Positions 26,201 through 40,028 of a stretch of DNA of 64,000 nucleotides are shown piece after piece (the first letter of the stretch is position 1; the number at the start of each line of letters is the position of its first letter). The notes below the pieces were generated by a model. It worked only from the letters and a program-made list of their open reading frames with translations, ran no database searches and was not told where the DNA came from. Source of the stretch: Lycocorax pyrrhopterus obiensis. Its lineage: Eukaryota; Chordata; Aves; Passeriformes; Paradisaeidae. A program made the position numbers and the translations under genes. The stretch covers positions 1,200,663-1,264,662 of the forward strand of contig JACSVZ010000011.1 in NCBI GenBank assembly GCA_014706295.1. The letters are read 5' to 3'.

Positions 26201-29200
26201 AAAGGGAGAAGGGGAAAGAATTAATCAGTGAATATTTTATATGAGCTTAAAATTGTGAGGTTTCTCACTCTGTTGTTTTGGGGTCAGATGCAGTGTCCTG
26301 ATTCAGGAGAGCTCTTTGAGATGGAGATTGCCGGCAGCACCTGCAAGGTTCTGTATTCCTTTTCTGTCCAAAGTTACTTGCTGAACAAACTGCAGGATTC
26401 AACGCTGGTGTTCAATGGATTTATTTGGAAATTAAGTAAAACGTACAAACATCATCTCAAACTGATCCCTTTGACATAATTGCCATGGTGCTACCAGCTT
26501 TAGGAATTGTTCAGAAATAGACCTGGTCAAGGATGTGAGTTTAAACTGGTTTCATATTATTTCTCAGGCCTAATGCAGGATTTATACAGAAAAGTTTGGT
26601 GTACAAAATGATGTATTTTCAAATCCTATTTCCATAGCAAGAGTCTCTGTTAATCCTGTCTTCCTTAGTAAAAAGTGATTGCTCTTTATTTCCATGACTT
26701 ATTTAGAATCTTACATTTTAAATGGAACAAGCATTTAATAATGTAGAGAAATGTCTAGTAAAGTTAGAAAATAAGGTAATGTGTAATAGGAGGAGAGTAG
26801 TTAAAAACTGTTTAAATACATGTAAGCAAAAATTTTGCCTACAGGGCTCAGCATCCAATCATCTGGCTCTAATTCCTCCCCAAAAAACCCCAAACCCACA
26901 CACTTGGATATGATACTCATAAAGTGAAAATAACAGTAATTTCAGTGCTGCTAATCAGAAAACTCTGTGGGAAGAAGTGAAATTGTCAATTTATTGGACA
27001 CCTTCTAGCCACAAGCTAGAAATAGTCCTCAAGTAGTGTCTGCGGGGAGCTGCCTAGGAGCAATCTGTGGCTTTGTTTCCTTCTCCAGAACAGATGGTTG
27101 CTGGCAGACCGGGCTTCTCATCAGTGCCTTCCCTCTGAACTCTTCTGATTTTTGCATGTCTACTAAGCATGTCTCTTCCTAGTAAATTTAGTCCTCAAAT
27201 TAAGAGATACCTGGGAAATACTTGGAAAGACACAAGGGAACAGAAGGCTGTCATATTGTTGGCTCCTTCAAGAGAGAGAGAGGTGTTGAGTATTCTTTGT
27301 ACTGGAGGAGTACAACAAAGGGCTGGAGATGGTAACTTTTTACTTTTTTTTTTCTCCTTTTAACTAAATGGTTGCTGAAACATTGATTTAAAAAAAAAAA
27401 AGGATAAAAAGACTCATAAGGTTTCAACAAGGTTTCGATTGGAATGAGGTGGGTATGAAGTGGAAAAACCGAGTGGAAAGGAAGTTGAAGCTGAAGAGGA
27501 AGGGGAAAAGAAAATAAAATACTGGGATGAATTTTCCTTCCTTCCAGGACAGATATTGAGGCAAGACCTAAAAGTAATCTAAAACCCCCCACACAAAATG
27601 CCTCTTGTTTTTTTTTTGGTTTAGTGTTGTTTTGCTTTGGGGTTTTTTTCAGGAACAAAGAGGGAGATATTAACACACACAAACAGACATGTATTTTTAA
27701 GGATGCTTATATTTCCTGGCCATGGGAAGCAGGGTGGCCCGTCTGGAGCTCCTTCTTGGCGAGCAGCTCTTGAGGAGCTCGAGTGCTGCCGTTGTGCTGA
27801 GGCTGTGTCAGTCTGAGCAGTGCTGGGCCTGCTGCAGGAGCTACTCCAGCAGTGACTGAGGCAAACACTGCCACTCACACTGGGGTTTCGCTGCGTGTCC
27901 CCTCCAGGGCTGTCCAGAGGAAGCCTGGGCTCTGGAGAGCTGTTGTTGCCCGTTCTGCTCTGCAGGGCGCCTCTCCTCCCCAAGCCACGTCCCTTGCAGC
28001 TCCTGAAGAGTGTGATGTGCTGCTTACAGGACACAGCCCCCTCCTGTCCTGCTGCACAGCTGGCAAGTGTTGCTGCAGGAGCTGATGGCCACCACCACAA
28101 CTCTTCCTAACCCTATTCTGTTTTACCAACACGCAGTTTTACCAAGAGATCCCAAAATGACACGAGCCATGCTGACTAAAGTGCACTGTATTCACAGGCA
28201 GAAATCTATTCTACAGACTGAGTCTTACAGTTGAATACATCAACATGTTCTTTCACACTATCTGGAGGTGTCCAAATATGCTCCTATTTTGTTATCCTAC
28301 TGATTTAATTGTATTCAGTGGAGTGTGCAGAATTTGGTTCTGTTAACATTAACAGTGGAGTTACATGCAATTGGCGTATTTTTTATTTTGACTCCCTGGA
28401 TTTATTTACATATTGTTGTAGGGGTTTTTTTACAGGGCTGTATAACAACTTTTAGCACATAACTATCTCTAAAGGGCAGATTATTTCATTTGAAATTTAC
28501 TGCAGATTAAATTTGTGGGCTGAGAGCATACAGGCACAAAGGACTGGTAAGAATTGTAGCCTTAAAGTTAATATGTCTTACCAGATGGCAGGAATTTTAG
28601 ACAGACTGTGAAATAAATAGGAAGTTCACACTTCCTAATACGAACAGGGCATGAAAACATGCAATTCAACAGAGTGTATAATAACCAATGCAGAATAAAG
28701 AGGAAACTCTCAAGGGCTAGAAAATATGTAGTGTAGATATCTATTGTGACATTGTACCTTAAAATTATTTTTCTGGAGTCTTACAATGCAATATTTATAC
28801 TGAGTAGTCTATTTTTTTAATTTTGTGAATTCTATTTTGAAAGACAGTAGTATGATTAACTATTTAGTAAAGTCTTATGTAAATCAGCATAGAATAGATG
28901 TATTCAGTTAAGTTTTCCCCATTGGTGTTACATATATGTGAAAAGTGCTCTCCAAGACCTCCATTGAATAGGAAGGGAAGGAAATCAGTGCACAGTTTAA
29001 ACAAAAAATTTAACAATGTTGTTTAGAGAGAGAGGAAAGCAGCTTTGAAATGTATTATGAGTGCAACTCGATGTCATGGGCTGTAGGAGGAAGAAATCAT
29101 TTTCTTGGGGAAAAAGCAGCACTGGCACAATAGCCATGTGCAGATGTTAACAAGGATATGCCTATCAGCAAGGTGTGGGATAAGATTAGGAGGATGAATA

Positions 29201-31576
29201 TTAGTAATATAATCCCTCAAGAGTGTGTTGTCTTGTTACAGGAAAAACCTAATTTACAAGAGGTTATTTCTGTTAATCAGAAGGAGATACGTTTAGGAAA
29301 AGGAAATGTGGGGAAAACCAGGGTGATTTTGGAAAACAGACTAGACCACTAATGTCCTATTGTATCAGCAGTGATTTTCCCTTCGTGGTTACTAATTACA
29401 GTGAATGCTGCAGTGACAGCGTGTTGAAGTGCAGGATGAGCAGCAGTGTTCCACTGATGTTTGGGCTCTGTGTGCAGGTGGAGCTGAGCAGCAATGAGCA
29501 CGCAGGTCTGGCTGGGGCTGTGCTGTACAGTCTGTACAGTGTGTCACAGCCCCCGTGGCCACAGCCTGACCCACTCCTGCCGCCTGGATGTTTGACAATG
29601 CAGGCATACATGTAGGCAAATCGGCCTTCTAAAAATACATTTCACAAATCGTCCATTCCAGCTGTCAGGGTGAGAGCAGTCCTTTTGTCCTGCAGCCCTG
29701 GACAACGAAAATCCCATTTCACACAAATGAAATTTAGTCCTTTTCTGTCTGCCAGGAAAGCTGCTGACCTGTGCTTTATGCCCTCAGTGCTCTGCCCCAC
29801 CATTGTGTCCAACCTGAGGCTTAGCACACAGGTTGGCCTCTTGCCCAGAGCCTCTGTAAACAGCACCGACTGGCAAAAGCAAGGCGTGGGCAGAGCCCCC
29901 GGTGCTCTCTGGAGCAGTTCCTGCTGTTACCTCCACAGGGCCAGTCCCGCTCTGGAAAGTGAACATGGCTGGCTATATATGGCCACCTAAAAATAAAAAT
30001 AGGGACAATCACCTTTTCTTGTCAGACAAATCAAAGATCCAGGTCACCTTAAAAAATGCTAGGCTGCAAGCCATACTGGCTATAGGGAAAATAAATAAAT
30101 ATATAAAGTATATAAACCTCTTAATCCTACATGGATCAGTCCAGTTTTGATCGAACTGAACAGAGGCCATTGACTTCAACTGACGCTGGATGTGTCCCAT
30201 GACCTTCTGGTTTATATATTTAGACTCCCCATACTAATCTTCTCTTCTACAGGTCTGATGTCATCACCATTACTATAAGCAGAACTTGTCACTTGATTGA
30301 CAGCAAACAACCTTTCCAAAAAGTAGCCAAGGAATAAGAATGTTTTGTCAGAGTGACATATGATCATGACTGCCTGCAGTCCATTTTTGTTTATAGGCAG
30401 TGGAAGAATTTCAGATATTTATAAGGTCAGTGTCCCTAGTCCAGAGAAGAAGGAGAAAATGCGTTTGGTTTTAAATTGTTGTCCTGCTTAAAAAACTGAC
30501 TTCTAGTTGGGCTTAAATGAAAGACTAGGCTCTGAAGTTAATCCTTAGCCTGTTGCGGCCTAGGCACAGGAATGGGGTGCTCCCAACTGCACACACAAAG
30601 GGGTCACTGGCATTTCGTATTTTTGCTTTAGGAAGTCAAATACTTAAACATATGCATAATTCTTTTTGACTGTCTGGTGATTCAGATGTCTGGGATCTCA
30701 TTTTGCTTGTTTTTTTGAAAACTTTCACAAAAAGGAATCAGCTTGCAAAACCACAAAAATGTACTTCTCAGCCAGCTGTGGTAAAATAGTTTGCATGGCC
30801 ATCTCAATACTGGAGAAGTCTTTATATTTAAAAAAAGTATTCTGATGAGTAACAAATGAACATGAATTCATTATTAGTAAGGCATTAACAGTTGGCTTAG
30901 AACTGTTCAAGGAATGCAGCAAACGTGGAGGTGCTGAGAGAATATCTGTGTGACAAAAGAACTGTTGACATTCGGTCATACTAGAACTTAGAATATTGTT
31001 TTAAAACAGTTACGCTGCAAATGTGGGAATGAGAACTAGACTGATTTTTTTTCTACTTAATTTGGCATTTAAGTATATGGCACAGTAAGGTTTGACAAAA
31101 AGTAAAGTGTAAATTTATGTAACTGACCCCGTTTATCAATAGGGTATTGAGGACTTGTAATATTGTAGAGTCTAAATATTATTTAAGAGGAAGTGAAACA
31201 AAATTTAGAATTAATTCTAGAACATTTATAAACAGGAATAGAAAAATAGTGTCCATTCTACTAAGTGTCAGAAATTAGAGGCTACCTACCAAATGATGTT
31301 GTGTTTGTTTGACCTTGTTCAAATGATTCCATTAAAGTGTTGTGTATGTTTCAGATAACAAAATTTGACTTTTTTAGTAAGTGTCTTGTATTGGATATAA
31401 AATTGTTGTTTGAACAGTCTATACTAAACATTTTACCATACAAATGGTAAATTTTATTTAACCTATGTTAATATAAATACACCAAAATAATACATGTTTA
31501 TAAATATATGTAAATATTTTAAATGGTCTAGAAAGAAGCCTAAATGGTAGTTTAAAATCATTTCCATGTGGTAATT

Positions 31577-31600
31577 CCTGCAACACAGGGTTGTTGCAGG
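31577..31600. repeat. Short perfect inverted repeat (hairpin)
   Basis: Arms CCTGCAACA and TGTTGCAGG flank a 6-nt loop. It is followed by GGGGACTGG. It is isolated, with no T-tract or gene end near it, so no terminator or RNA function is claimed. Confidence 0.6.
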
Positions 31601-32369
31601 GGGACTGGATAGGGGCCCAAATGCTATTGCATTGACTTCGTTCTGTCAGGGCACTGTAACAAAGGCAACTAAATTTCAGCTGCCTTAGTGGTACCGTTAT
31701 TACCTTTTGCCTATACAGATTTTTATTGTGGAAGACTGCCAAATAAGGAGTAACGTCATAATTGACAACATGGAATTATGAAAGTAGGTTGAACAGAAGG
31801 GAAACATATAAGTTAATATTTCATGGATGAAACTTTGCTAAATTACTTGATACCATAGAGAAAAGTGTAGTAGCTAAAACTGTGATCTGATGCAGGCATG
31901 ATGTACTAGGCTTTTCTCTAGAGTTTCTTCATTAATTACTGAAATGCTCAGCGTTTCGCTGTATATCATACATCCATCTATGCCTGAGATTGGGATTTAA
32001 GTAACCTCCTTACAGGAAGGCAGGAATCCACTTACAGGAACAACCTCTGAGACTGACAAAGTTTCCTTCCTAAACAACTCTTGCTATACCCTCCATGCAG
32101 AGCCTCTTTTGGGTGTCCTATCCAAACCAGGCCAGGTCTCCTGGTGACATCATGAAACATGAGATGCCCACAAGCTCGTCTTTGGCCAGGACGGAGCTTT
32201 GGCCACCTGTCTGTCCTGTGCTTGAGAATATATTCAGGATGTTGACAGAGAAGAGTGGGACTTACCTACTAAAACTTGGCAGCCCAGGCTCGTCTGTTTT
32301 CCACGAGAGAGTGCAGCCCTCAGTGCTTGATTGGCTGAGGACCATTTTCCTCTGGCTCCAACAGGAAAA

Positions 32370-32417
32370 CCAGCATAGGTGACCTCCCTGGCACCAGCAC
32401 AGGTGACCTCACTGGTT
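32370..32417. repeat. Two 24-bp tandem units
   Basis: CCAGCATAGGTGACCTCCCT and its neighbour CCAGCACAGGTGACCTCACT begin two adjacent 24-bp units that differ at a few positions. Confidence 0.85.
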
Positions 32418-35400
32418 GGTTTCAGGTTCCTGATTTGTTTAGTCAGCTTCCAATGCCTTCATACTTTCTCAGCAACTGCTGCCAGGAGTGTACGTGATTT
32501 GTTTGCATCATCGGCCTTCCCCCCGGGGCGGGGCTCTCCTTGCCACATCTGATACCAGGTTTGAACAGCTCACTCCCCTCATCACTAAACTAAAGTTGAT
32601 GATACAGTGCCCAGTAATTTTTTTGTTTGTTTGCTTGCTCTTTAAGCTCCCTCAGCAAAAATGGTACTCAACTGGCTGTTATTAGGTACAGATATCCTGC
32701 ACTGCTGGACACATGCCAGGGATGCAGAAGCAGATCTCAGAGGGGTTATGGTTCACTCTGCTGTTGTCTTTTTCACAGCCCAGAAATTCTTCAGTTGAAC
32801 ATTAAGGGCTACCTGAAGTTATTTCTCTGGCATCCCACAAAACTGAGATCCTTCGGCTGCACCAGGCAGAGATGCCCTTGATGTCAGAGTGACTGGTTAA
32901 TGGTGCTCTCTGCATCCCCTGTCTCAATTTCTGTGCCCTCCGTGTTTCAAGAGGCACATACAAACCTCTCTATCGTTGTTGGGGTCCAAAGGTCACGATT
33001 CATCTGCTGATATAAATTGTGTGTGGCTTTGTTGAAATTGATAATTGTGGTTCCCAGCTCTTTTGCATGACATCTAATCAATTGCAGTATTGTAAAAGGA
33101 GGTAGAATAGGCTACCAAGTCTGTATCAGGCTATCAGATCACAGTAGTGCCTGGTGTGAGAGGCAAGAAACAAACCATCAGTCCCACCAGAACTGCACAT
33201 ATGAATTATGCATCTCTTGTGTGAGTTGTCACGTCTGTGAGTGCGGGGGACCGTGAGACAACAGCCCTGTGGTAGCAACGGGCAACTGAGGGAAGGGAGA
33301 TCTTCCCTTTGTGTGTGCACTGCTAAATAATTCAAAGATGAGATAAACAGTACCTATAGATGAATCTTTTTTTCATTTCACAGTAATGAGTCAAGATACT
33401 GTAAGTCAAATATGTGTATTTCAGATCTTTTTAGGCACCCATCAAGCCACTAAAAGACAAAGGAGATAAGATAAAGTGACCATAGGCCATACAAATTCTG
33501 TACATCAGTTGTTTTCTGTTGTTGGGTTTTGCATATGTTAGTTTTTCTTTCAGAATTCCAAGAGTAAGGAAATTTATGATATAATTCTTGCAAAGTTAAG
33601 CTTTTATAGCGGTATTGAGTGTCAACACACTGTATTCACATCTCAAGGATTGTTGTAATTGCAGGAGCTGGAAGATGAGAAGGCAACAAATAATAGGATA
33701 CAGGGTATGCTTTTCTTCCTTTTTAATGGGAAAATATTTCAGCCATGGTGTTGTAGTTAACAAATGTTTGGTTTAGCATAAAAGAAAAAGAAGAAAAGAG
33801 ATTGAAATGCATAGTCATATAGGAAATAAAAAACCTAATCAATGGGTAATCATAAAAGCAGTGAAAAACTTCTCCTATATTGTTCTCAAATTAAGATATA
33901 GAACATGCACATGTATCCCCCAATCTACCCAATATTGTTTCTAGAGAATAAACAATCACAGATTTGTTGGGTAACACGATTTGCTCTTTCCTGGAATAAT
34001 TGCCCACAAACATGAGCTTGACCCCTGTGTTAAACTAATGAACCCTTGCCTGCGTGTGGAGGGTGATCCCAGGGATGGATGGTTACAGAAAAGTCAGATT
34101 TGGCTATTAGGCACACGTGTCCCTAGCAGGAGTTGTGGTTTTCTCTTCGTGTGGATTAAAAACACAGTGACAGTCTTCAGAGTTGCTAATTTAGGCCTTT
34201 TTGATTTCAAGTTCCAGGAAACTTCATGTTTTGCTTCATCTTATAATTCTAGGAATGGTGGTTTCCAGAGAAAAACAAGCTCATAAGACTTTGGACCTCT
34301 CTCTCCCATGGTTTCTGTGCATGCAGAATTGGCAAACCAGCACAGAACATAATCAGAATGAAGTTCAATCTGTAGTGGTTTTACACCCTATGTTTTTAAG
34401 AGTCTGCAATCATTTTTCTGAAAACATGCAAACAGAAATCCTTGTAAAGCTCTTTTCTCCAGCTGTACAATGGTATACATGTATTTTGAGGGTTTTCAGC
34501 CATAACTATAGTAGCACTAACAAAAGCTTGTTAGCTTCAGTCATGTTTTTTCTTAATGGTCTTAAAATTCATGGTGCTGGTCTTACAGTGAGATCCATTT
34601 GCACATAGATCTCGCTGAAGGCCCAGGACCTGCAGTTAATATTATTCCATTCTGTGTCTAATCACACTCCCATTTTACATGAAAAGAAGATGGGAAGTAA
34701 TTTCAAGGTCAGCAATTTATTTATTAATAATAATATTTGTAAATATCCTCAAAATCCAATTCAGTAGGAATTTGAAGACCTCAAAAATGCAAAGATATGG
34801 AGAGTTCATCCCCTGAAATTTGGATAGTACCATGAGTGATGAGGTACAAAGTTGTATCTGTAATTTAGGAACCTGCGGTTATTTGCAGTGTAGTAATTTT
34901 TGCCCCCTGTATGACCATACCTTTTAAATTCAAGTGTCTAATAATACAGACAAGCAAAATAAAACAGGCAGGTATTTCAAACAGAGTCTGTAGAAAGGAC
35001 AGCAGTAACATGTAGATCTTTTTAAAAGGATTCAGTCTATAGAACTGGGATTTTAAAGAGAGAGACTGGCAAAAGAATCAGGCTCATCTGCTATGCAGGG
35101 GAAGAAATGTCAACCTGAGGGTAGCATGTTCCAGAATGAAATCCACATTTCCAGAGAACTTCCTTGAACTGAAACAAGCTGCAAGATGGGTTCATTTCTT
35201 AAAATATTAATAGTAAACTTGGGTGAGACATTCTTATTATGCTTTCACTGATGCAAATTCATTAAATTGCAATGATAATAAATCTTGAGAGATTACGTTT
35301 ATAACAGAATATCAGATAGTTGTTTCTGGGTTTTCTAGGACCCCGAGATTTGTTTGGCATGCAGCTGAACCATCATTTATCTTTGCTGACAGCCCGGTTT

Positions 35401-36499
35401 TCATTTCTAGACGTTGTGCTGCTGTGCACCAAATGACACTGTCCAGCTGGGGGTATTTTTAGGCTGCTTTGTAGCAGATGCAGGCTGGCACATCCCTGCC
35501 TACTCCAGTGATGTGGGTCACATTCCCAGCAGGAGCCCCACCAAGAGAGGAGGAAGGAAACCACTCGCAGAAATGAGAGTGGAGCAAAGCCCAAGCCTCA
35601 GAACTCTGCTTTAGTGGGTCAGCTGCCAAGAATTGCGTGTGAGCAGTGCCTTAAAGCTGTCTTTGCTTCCCTTCAGGGACTCGACTTGCAACTGAAATAT
35701 CACACATGGGGAATGTGCCAGAACTTTGAATTAATATGCACGTGACCAAAACAGTTAAAAGTCACCTCCTGTTTGGTGCTGCGAATTCCTCATCCTCAGA
35801 GGGTATTCCATTCACTGCAGCAGTGAGGATATTTGAAGAGGTGAGTGAGGTGAGTGTATATTAAGGAATATATTCCGAGAGTTTCGTTGTGCTGATTTTA
35901 AAACGTGCAGCAATCTTTGCATTAAATTTAGCTGAGGAGATCAGGCCCTATGACTGCAAAAAATTTATTTTTCTGAAAACCAAAGTAACTGAAATATCTG
36001 TTTTAAACCATTTCCATTGTGAAAAGTACCTTTAATCTGGGAAAATGTAGCATCCAATCTCAATAACATGTTTTCAGACCTTTACTCTCTATTGTATGGT
36101 GTATGTGCAAAATAAGTACAAGTTATAATATGTATATAATTATGCATAATTATAATGAATATTTAATTAATGCTAATACAGCAAATAATAAATACAAAAA
36201 TTACTTGAAAAAGTAATAGTTATAGGAACTGACATAATTCAATTAACAACAGAATGAATTCCCCATTGTTTTCAGCAGAACCCCATTTCCCTGACTGATG
36301 GAGTCACCTTATGAAAACAAGACCAGGACAGCTGGATTACAGACCTGCAAACCAGGCCTGGGCAAGGTGAACTTGGCAAGTGCTTTTACTGTGAATGTAG
36401 GCTAAAAGTACATGTATTTTAACAACTTTGCTACCCTTCTACATGAAAAAAAGATCAGCTTGCTTTCTTTTTCGATGAGTCCTTTTCCTGCTGGTTTGT

Positions 36500-36720
36500 C
36501 TCGTTCATGTGTCACCACTAATGCACTTAGGACTGAATAAGCTCCCTGGGCGTTGCATCAGGAGTAGAATTATTGCTTGCACTTCCTGAATTTATCTTCA
36601 TTTTCATACTGAAGTCAGCAGTAGTAACGTTTAATATTAAATGGGCCAGGCTGACAACAATTAAATTGAAACTGTAAACCAAATGTGATATAAAAATCAG
36701 AGGAGGCACCATTGCTTTTC
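36500..36720. promoter_or_regulatory. Candidate conserved non-coding element next to CpG block
   Basis: AT-rich unique sequence contains TTTAATATTAAATGG and AACAATTAAATTG with no coding or repeat character. It lies directly beside the CpG-rich block at 36.85-37.29 kb, a possible promoter-enhancer pair. The call rests on sequence texture only. Confidence 0.25.
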
Positions 36721-36847
36721 TTCCAAACGCTTGAAATAAGAGTAAAAATCTTATTTCAGCTTCACTGCTTGTAGAGGGGAAGAAACACTGGATTGCAAGA
36801 GATGAAGTTTTTGTGTCGTGTCTAAAAATACCTCCGAAGGAGTTTAC

Positions 36848-37290
36848 CTGCAGTGCGGATTCCACAGCAACGCTCTGTGCCCGCAGCCGGTTCCCGGGAG
36901 GCAGGAACAGACCGGGCGCGCTCGGAGCTGCCGTGAGCAGCCCTGGCAGCCGGACGAGCGCCGGCACAAGCCCTTGGAAGGGGCATCGCCACCGCGCTGC
37001 TGCCCGTGCTGGGCACGCAGGCACCGCCCTGGCCCCGTGCGCTCCGCCAGGCGACGGCGCTCGGGTCACAGCTTGTGCTCCGTGCGGTCTTTTTTGCCAG
37101 AGGTTTTTTGGGAAAGGGAAAGCTTCCTGCGTGGGGCTCTGGAGTCCCCGTGAGCAGCCCGGCGCTCCACGGTGTCACCCGCAGCTCGCCAGCGGCTCCT
37201 GCAGCGGGCCGGGCTCGGCTGCTCTGGCAGTCGCTGGTGTCGCAGCGTTCTCAGCCGGGTTCCTCCGGTGATGTCTGTGCCACAGCTGCT
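36848..37290 (-). promoter_or_regulatory. Second CpG-rich block with a minus-strand splice donor
   Basis: About 440 bp dense in CpG stands out from AT-rich surroundings. Its left edge on the minus strand reads GCACTGCAG|GTAAAC, a good donor (exon end 36848). It could be an alternative first exon of the leftward gene whose main island is at 25.2-26.2 kb, or an orphan CpG island or enhancer. The T/G bias of the + strand between 26 and 36 kb does not favour steady leftward transcription from here. Confidence 0.35.
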
Positions 37291-39555
37291 AATTGACCGT
37301 GAAATTTTAGCCTCCAGGCACACATACATATCTGAAGGGATTTTGCACTACTCAAATAAGCGTTCTTGACCACCATTAAAAGCTCTGCCTTCTGTAGCAG
37401 TGTTACTGAAAATTCATGGTGGTGTGCTTATTCAAAAAAATACCCTTGCTTTCTCATATAATGGTAAATTATTAATTAATTTCCTACACAATGGTTAAAA
37501 TCCATTGTGTAGAGAGGAGCTGTACCCAAAATGAATGTATTCCTATGCTACCAAAACAGATTTATATCTGGTAGCCACTAATTGTTCCATCTAACAAAAA
37601 ACAGCAGTCTTTGTGAGAAAAAAAGACATTTTAGAAACTGTGTTACTTGGTACCTTTAGCGAAACAATAGTTAACTGAAGAGATTTTTTGTCTGTGCTAA
37701 CAGAAGTGATTTATTGTCACAATTTGTAAATCCAGGAAATGCATCCCCTAAAATAACTCTTCCAACAACTATAGACCTTTCTCAAGTGTAGGATTCTACT
37801 GCTGGATTTGCCCTCCATGATCACGTAAACAGCGGTACCCGTGCTCCTCTCCAAGGAAACACATGGTTTAACTACACGTGCATCTTAGCAGAGACAAGAG
37901 ACCTAAATGTGACAAAAAGGAAACTGCTCTCATCTTACAGAGCTTGATTAAAGCTTTAGGCATAGAGCTTTTTAAATGACAAATACTCAATGAAATAATA
38001 TTATGTCTTTATACTCCAGAGCACTATTAATCTGAGGTTCTAGGACTTCAGGAAATGTTAATTAACTCATTACCATTCATGTAAAGTGTTACCATTACAC
38101 TCATTTTGTGGGCTGATAACCAAAGCATGGACTTATTATGTTTTTCAGAAAGAATGAGATTGGGGTTCTCTTCCATGTGGGTTCCCTATCAGATATTTAC
38201 AGAGATGTTAACTGCTCATGCATTAGTGAACTCCATGGATCTTCAGTCAAGTTAGCCCAAAAGGAGCAGCAACAATTTTGGGAGAGACTGAACAACTTCA
38301 GCAGTACCCAAAGCAGGATGTTTCTGCAGCCTGAAGCTTTGTGTTGGGTATTTGGGAACCCAAATTTGATAGCTAAGAAGCCAGGCAGTGTTCTTAAGGG
38401 TTTGAAGAAGTTGCATGTTCCAGGAACTGTTGGCTGTTCTGCAGAAATGTAAAGGTTTGCATCACTTTAAGTACATTTATTTTTTCAGGAAGCTGCCTGC
38501 TCTAATAATTTAGGGTAAATAATGTGCAAATTAGGAAGCCACTGTTTGGTCCATTGAAATGCATCTCTGCACAGGCTTGCTGAAATCTATTTGTGGTTTC
38601 AGTATAATGAAATGATATGATCACCGCAAAACACAACTCACCACAGAAATGTTGTGCAGTGTGGGTATAGAATTTGTTCACCTAACGCACACACAGCCTC
38701 ATGCCTTGTTTCCAACAGAAGCCACCAGCAGATGATTTGGGGGAAGGTGTAGAAGACCCATAGGTAAAGAATAACCTGCTGTATGCATTAGATCTCAATC
38801 TTAAATCTGCTTGTATCGTAAAAACATGAAGCATGACATTTTCGTATACTTCCCACAAGTTTTTAGTCAAAGAAATCACTGCTTTCCAGTCCCACTGGTA
38901 ACAATTTAGCCACTGAAACTCTTTTTGAATCTTGTGAAACTGTTTGTCTCAATGATTTCCATTGACAATTGTTTTGTAATATAATTACATGTTTATGTTA
39001 TTATTGTTATTTTTACATTTCACAACAAATTCTTCCTTGTTTTCCTGTTACAAGACAGCAGGAACTGAGGTTCAAAATCTACCTTTTCTGCAATATGCTG
39101 CAATTTTTATGTTTGGTTTTTTTTTATCAAGGCCTTTCATGCCTGATTCATTTTTAGGGTAAAAACCAAACATCTTTCAGTTTGCCTTTTCCCTTGCCCA
39201 GGTCATTCTTCTCATCCTTTTACTAATTTCACCTAACCCTGAGGTATCATATATTGAGATCTTTGCAGCTCGTATCGTTACATTTTCTTCCAGATGAAAA
39301 TACTGATTTCTCTAATATTCTTCAACTTCTTATCTTTTTTTAATGCATCACATTTTGTTTACTTGATTTGACCACAGCTAAACATCACCTCAGTCTGCTC
39401 TCTAAGTTGTGACCTTTTCTAAGAATGAATAATACAAGTAACTGTTCTTCCCTTCCACAGCTCAACACTTTGTACTTAGCAAATTCGAGTTATGTGTGCC
39501 ATCAGCCTGCCCAGGTGATAATACCTAATTGCATCTTTTGAAATTCTTTCTAGGC
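37291..39555. other. No gene recognised
   Basis: Unique AT-rich sequence with short chance frames, the longest being 104 codons at 38138-38452 with no recognisable domain. Nothing supports a gene. Confidence 0.4.
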
Positions 39556-40028
39556 TGTTGCGGTGGTTGAGTCCACCACAGGATTGGCCATGGAGCCACA
39601 GGGCCCCAAAACAGCAGCAGTGCGCTGGTGGGCAGGCTCAGAGGTCTAAGGCTATCCTAGGTCATGGCGAGATCCCACAAGACCTTGCTTCTCTATGTTA
39701 ATTACCCTCAGTTGGTTGGCCTATTGGCTTACCACCCCCTTTGCCCCTTTCAAATCCGTGTTCTAGATAGTTCTCCCTTCCTCGACACCCCATTGGTTCC
39801 CGATCCTCTTGTTCCACCCCTCGCCTTCCCCACTGGTCACTGCTCTGTCACCCCGTGTCCCCCCTCGGCCCCCAGATGACAGGGCTCTGATGTTCTGCCC
39901 GCCCCCGCTACCGCCCCACGTAAAACCCTGGGGCCCTGAGTGTTCTTGGTTCTTTGTCCCTGGACCCCTCTGAGCAAAAACCGTATTAAATTCTTTGGGA
40001 CTCCATACAAAGACCCCCTCCCGCCTCT
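39556..40028 (+). mobile_element. Probable solo LTR of an endogenous retrovirus
   Basis: This 473-bp segment begins TGTTGCGGTGG and ends GACGCGACA (TG...CA). It has a C-rich U3, ATTAAA at 39985-39990 as poly-A signal, and a pyrimidine-rich U5. A clear target-site duplication was not found, so the ends may be off by a few bases. No internal retroviral genes flank it. Confidence 0.6.

Larger units (their letters stand above)
26201..36499. other. No gene recognised; T/G-rich + strand
   Basis: The base bias is reversed relative to the left side of the CpG island, with T over A and G over C on the + strand. A GC-richer patch (27720-28110) lacks clear splice sites. A stretch at 32980-33095 has enhancer-like texture. 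Possible content is a rightward non-coding transcript from the divergent island. Confidence 0.35.

Noticed and set aside
25208..26224. Overlapping open frames of 250-312 codons on both strands
   Set aside because: These are Pro/Gly/Ala/Arg-rich products of a CpG island with few stop codons. No domain is present and both strands are open at once.
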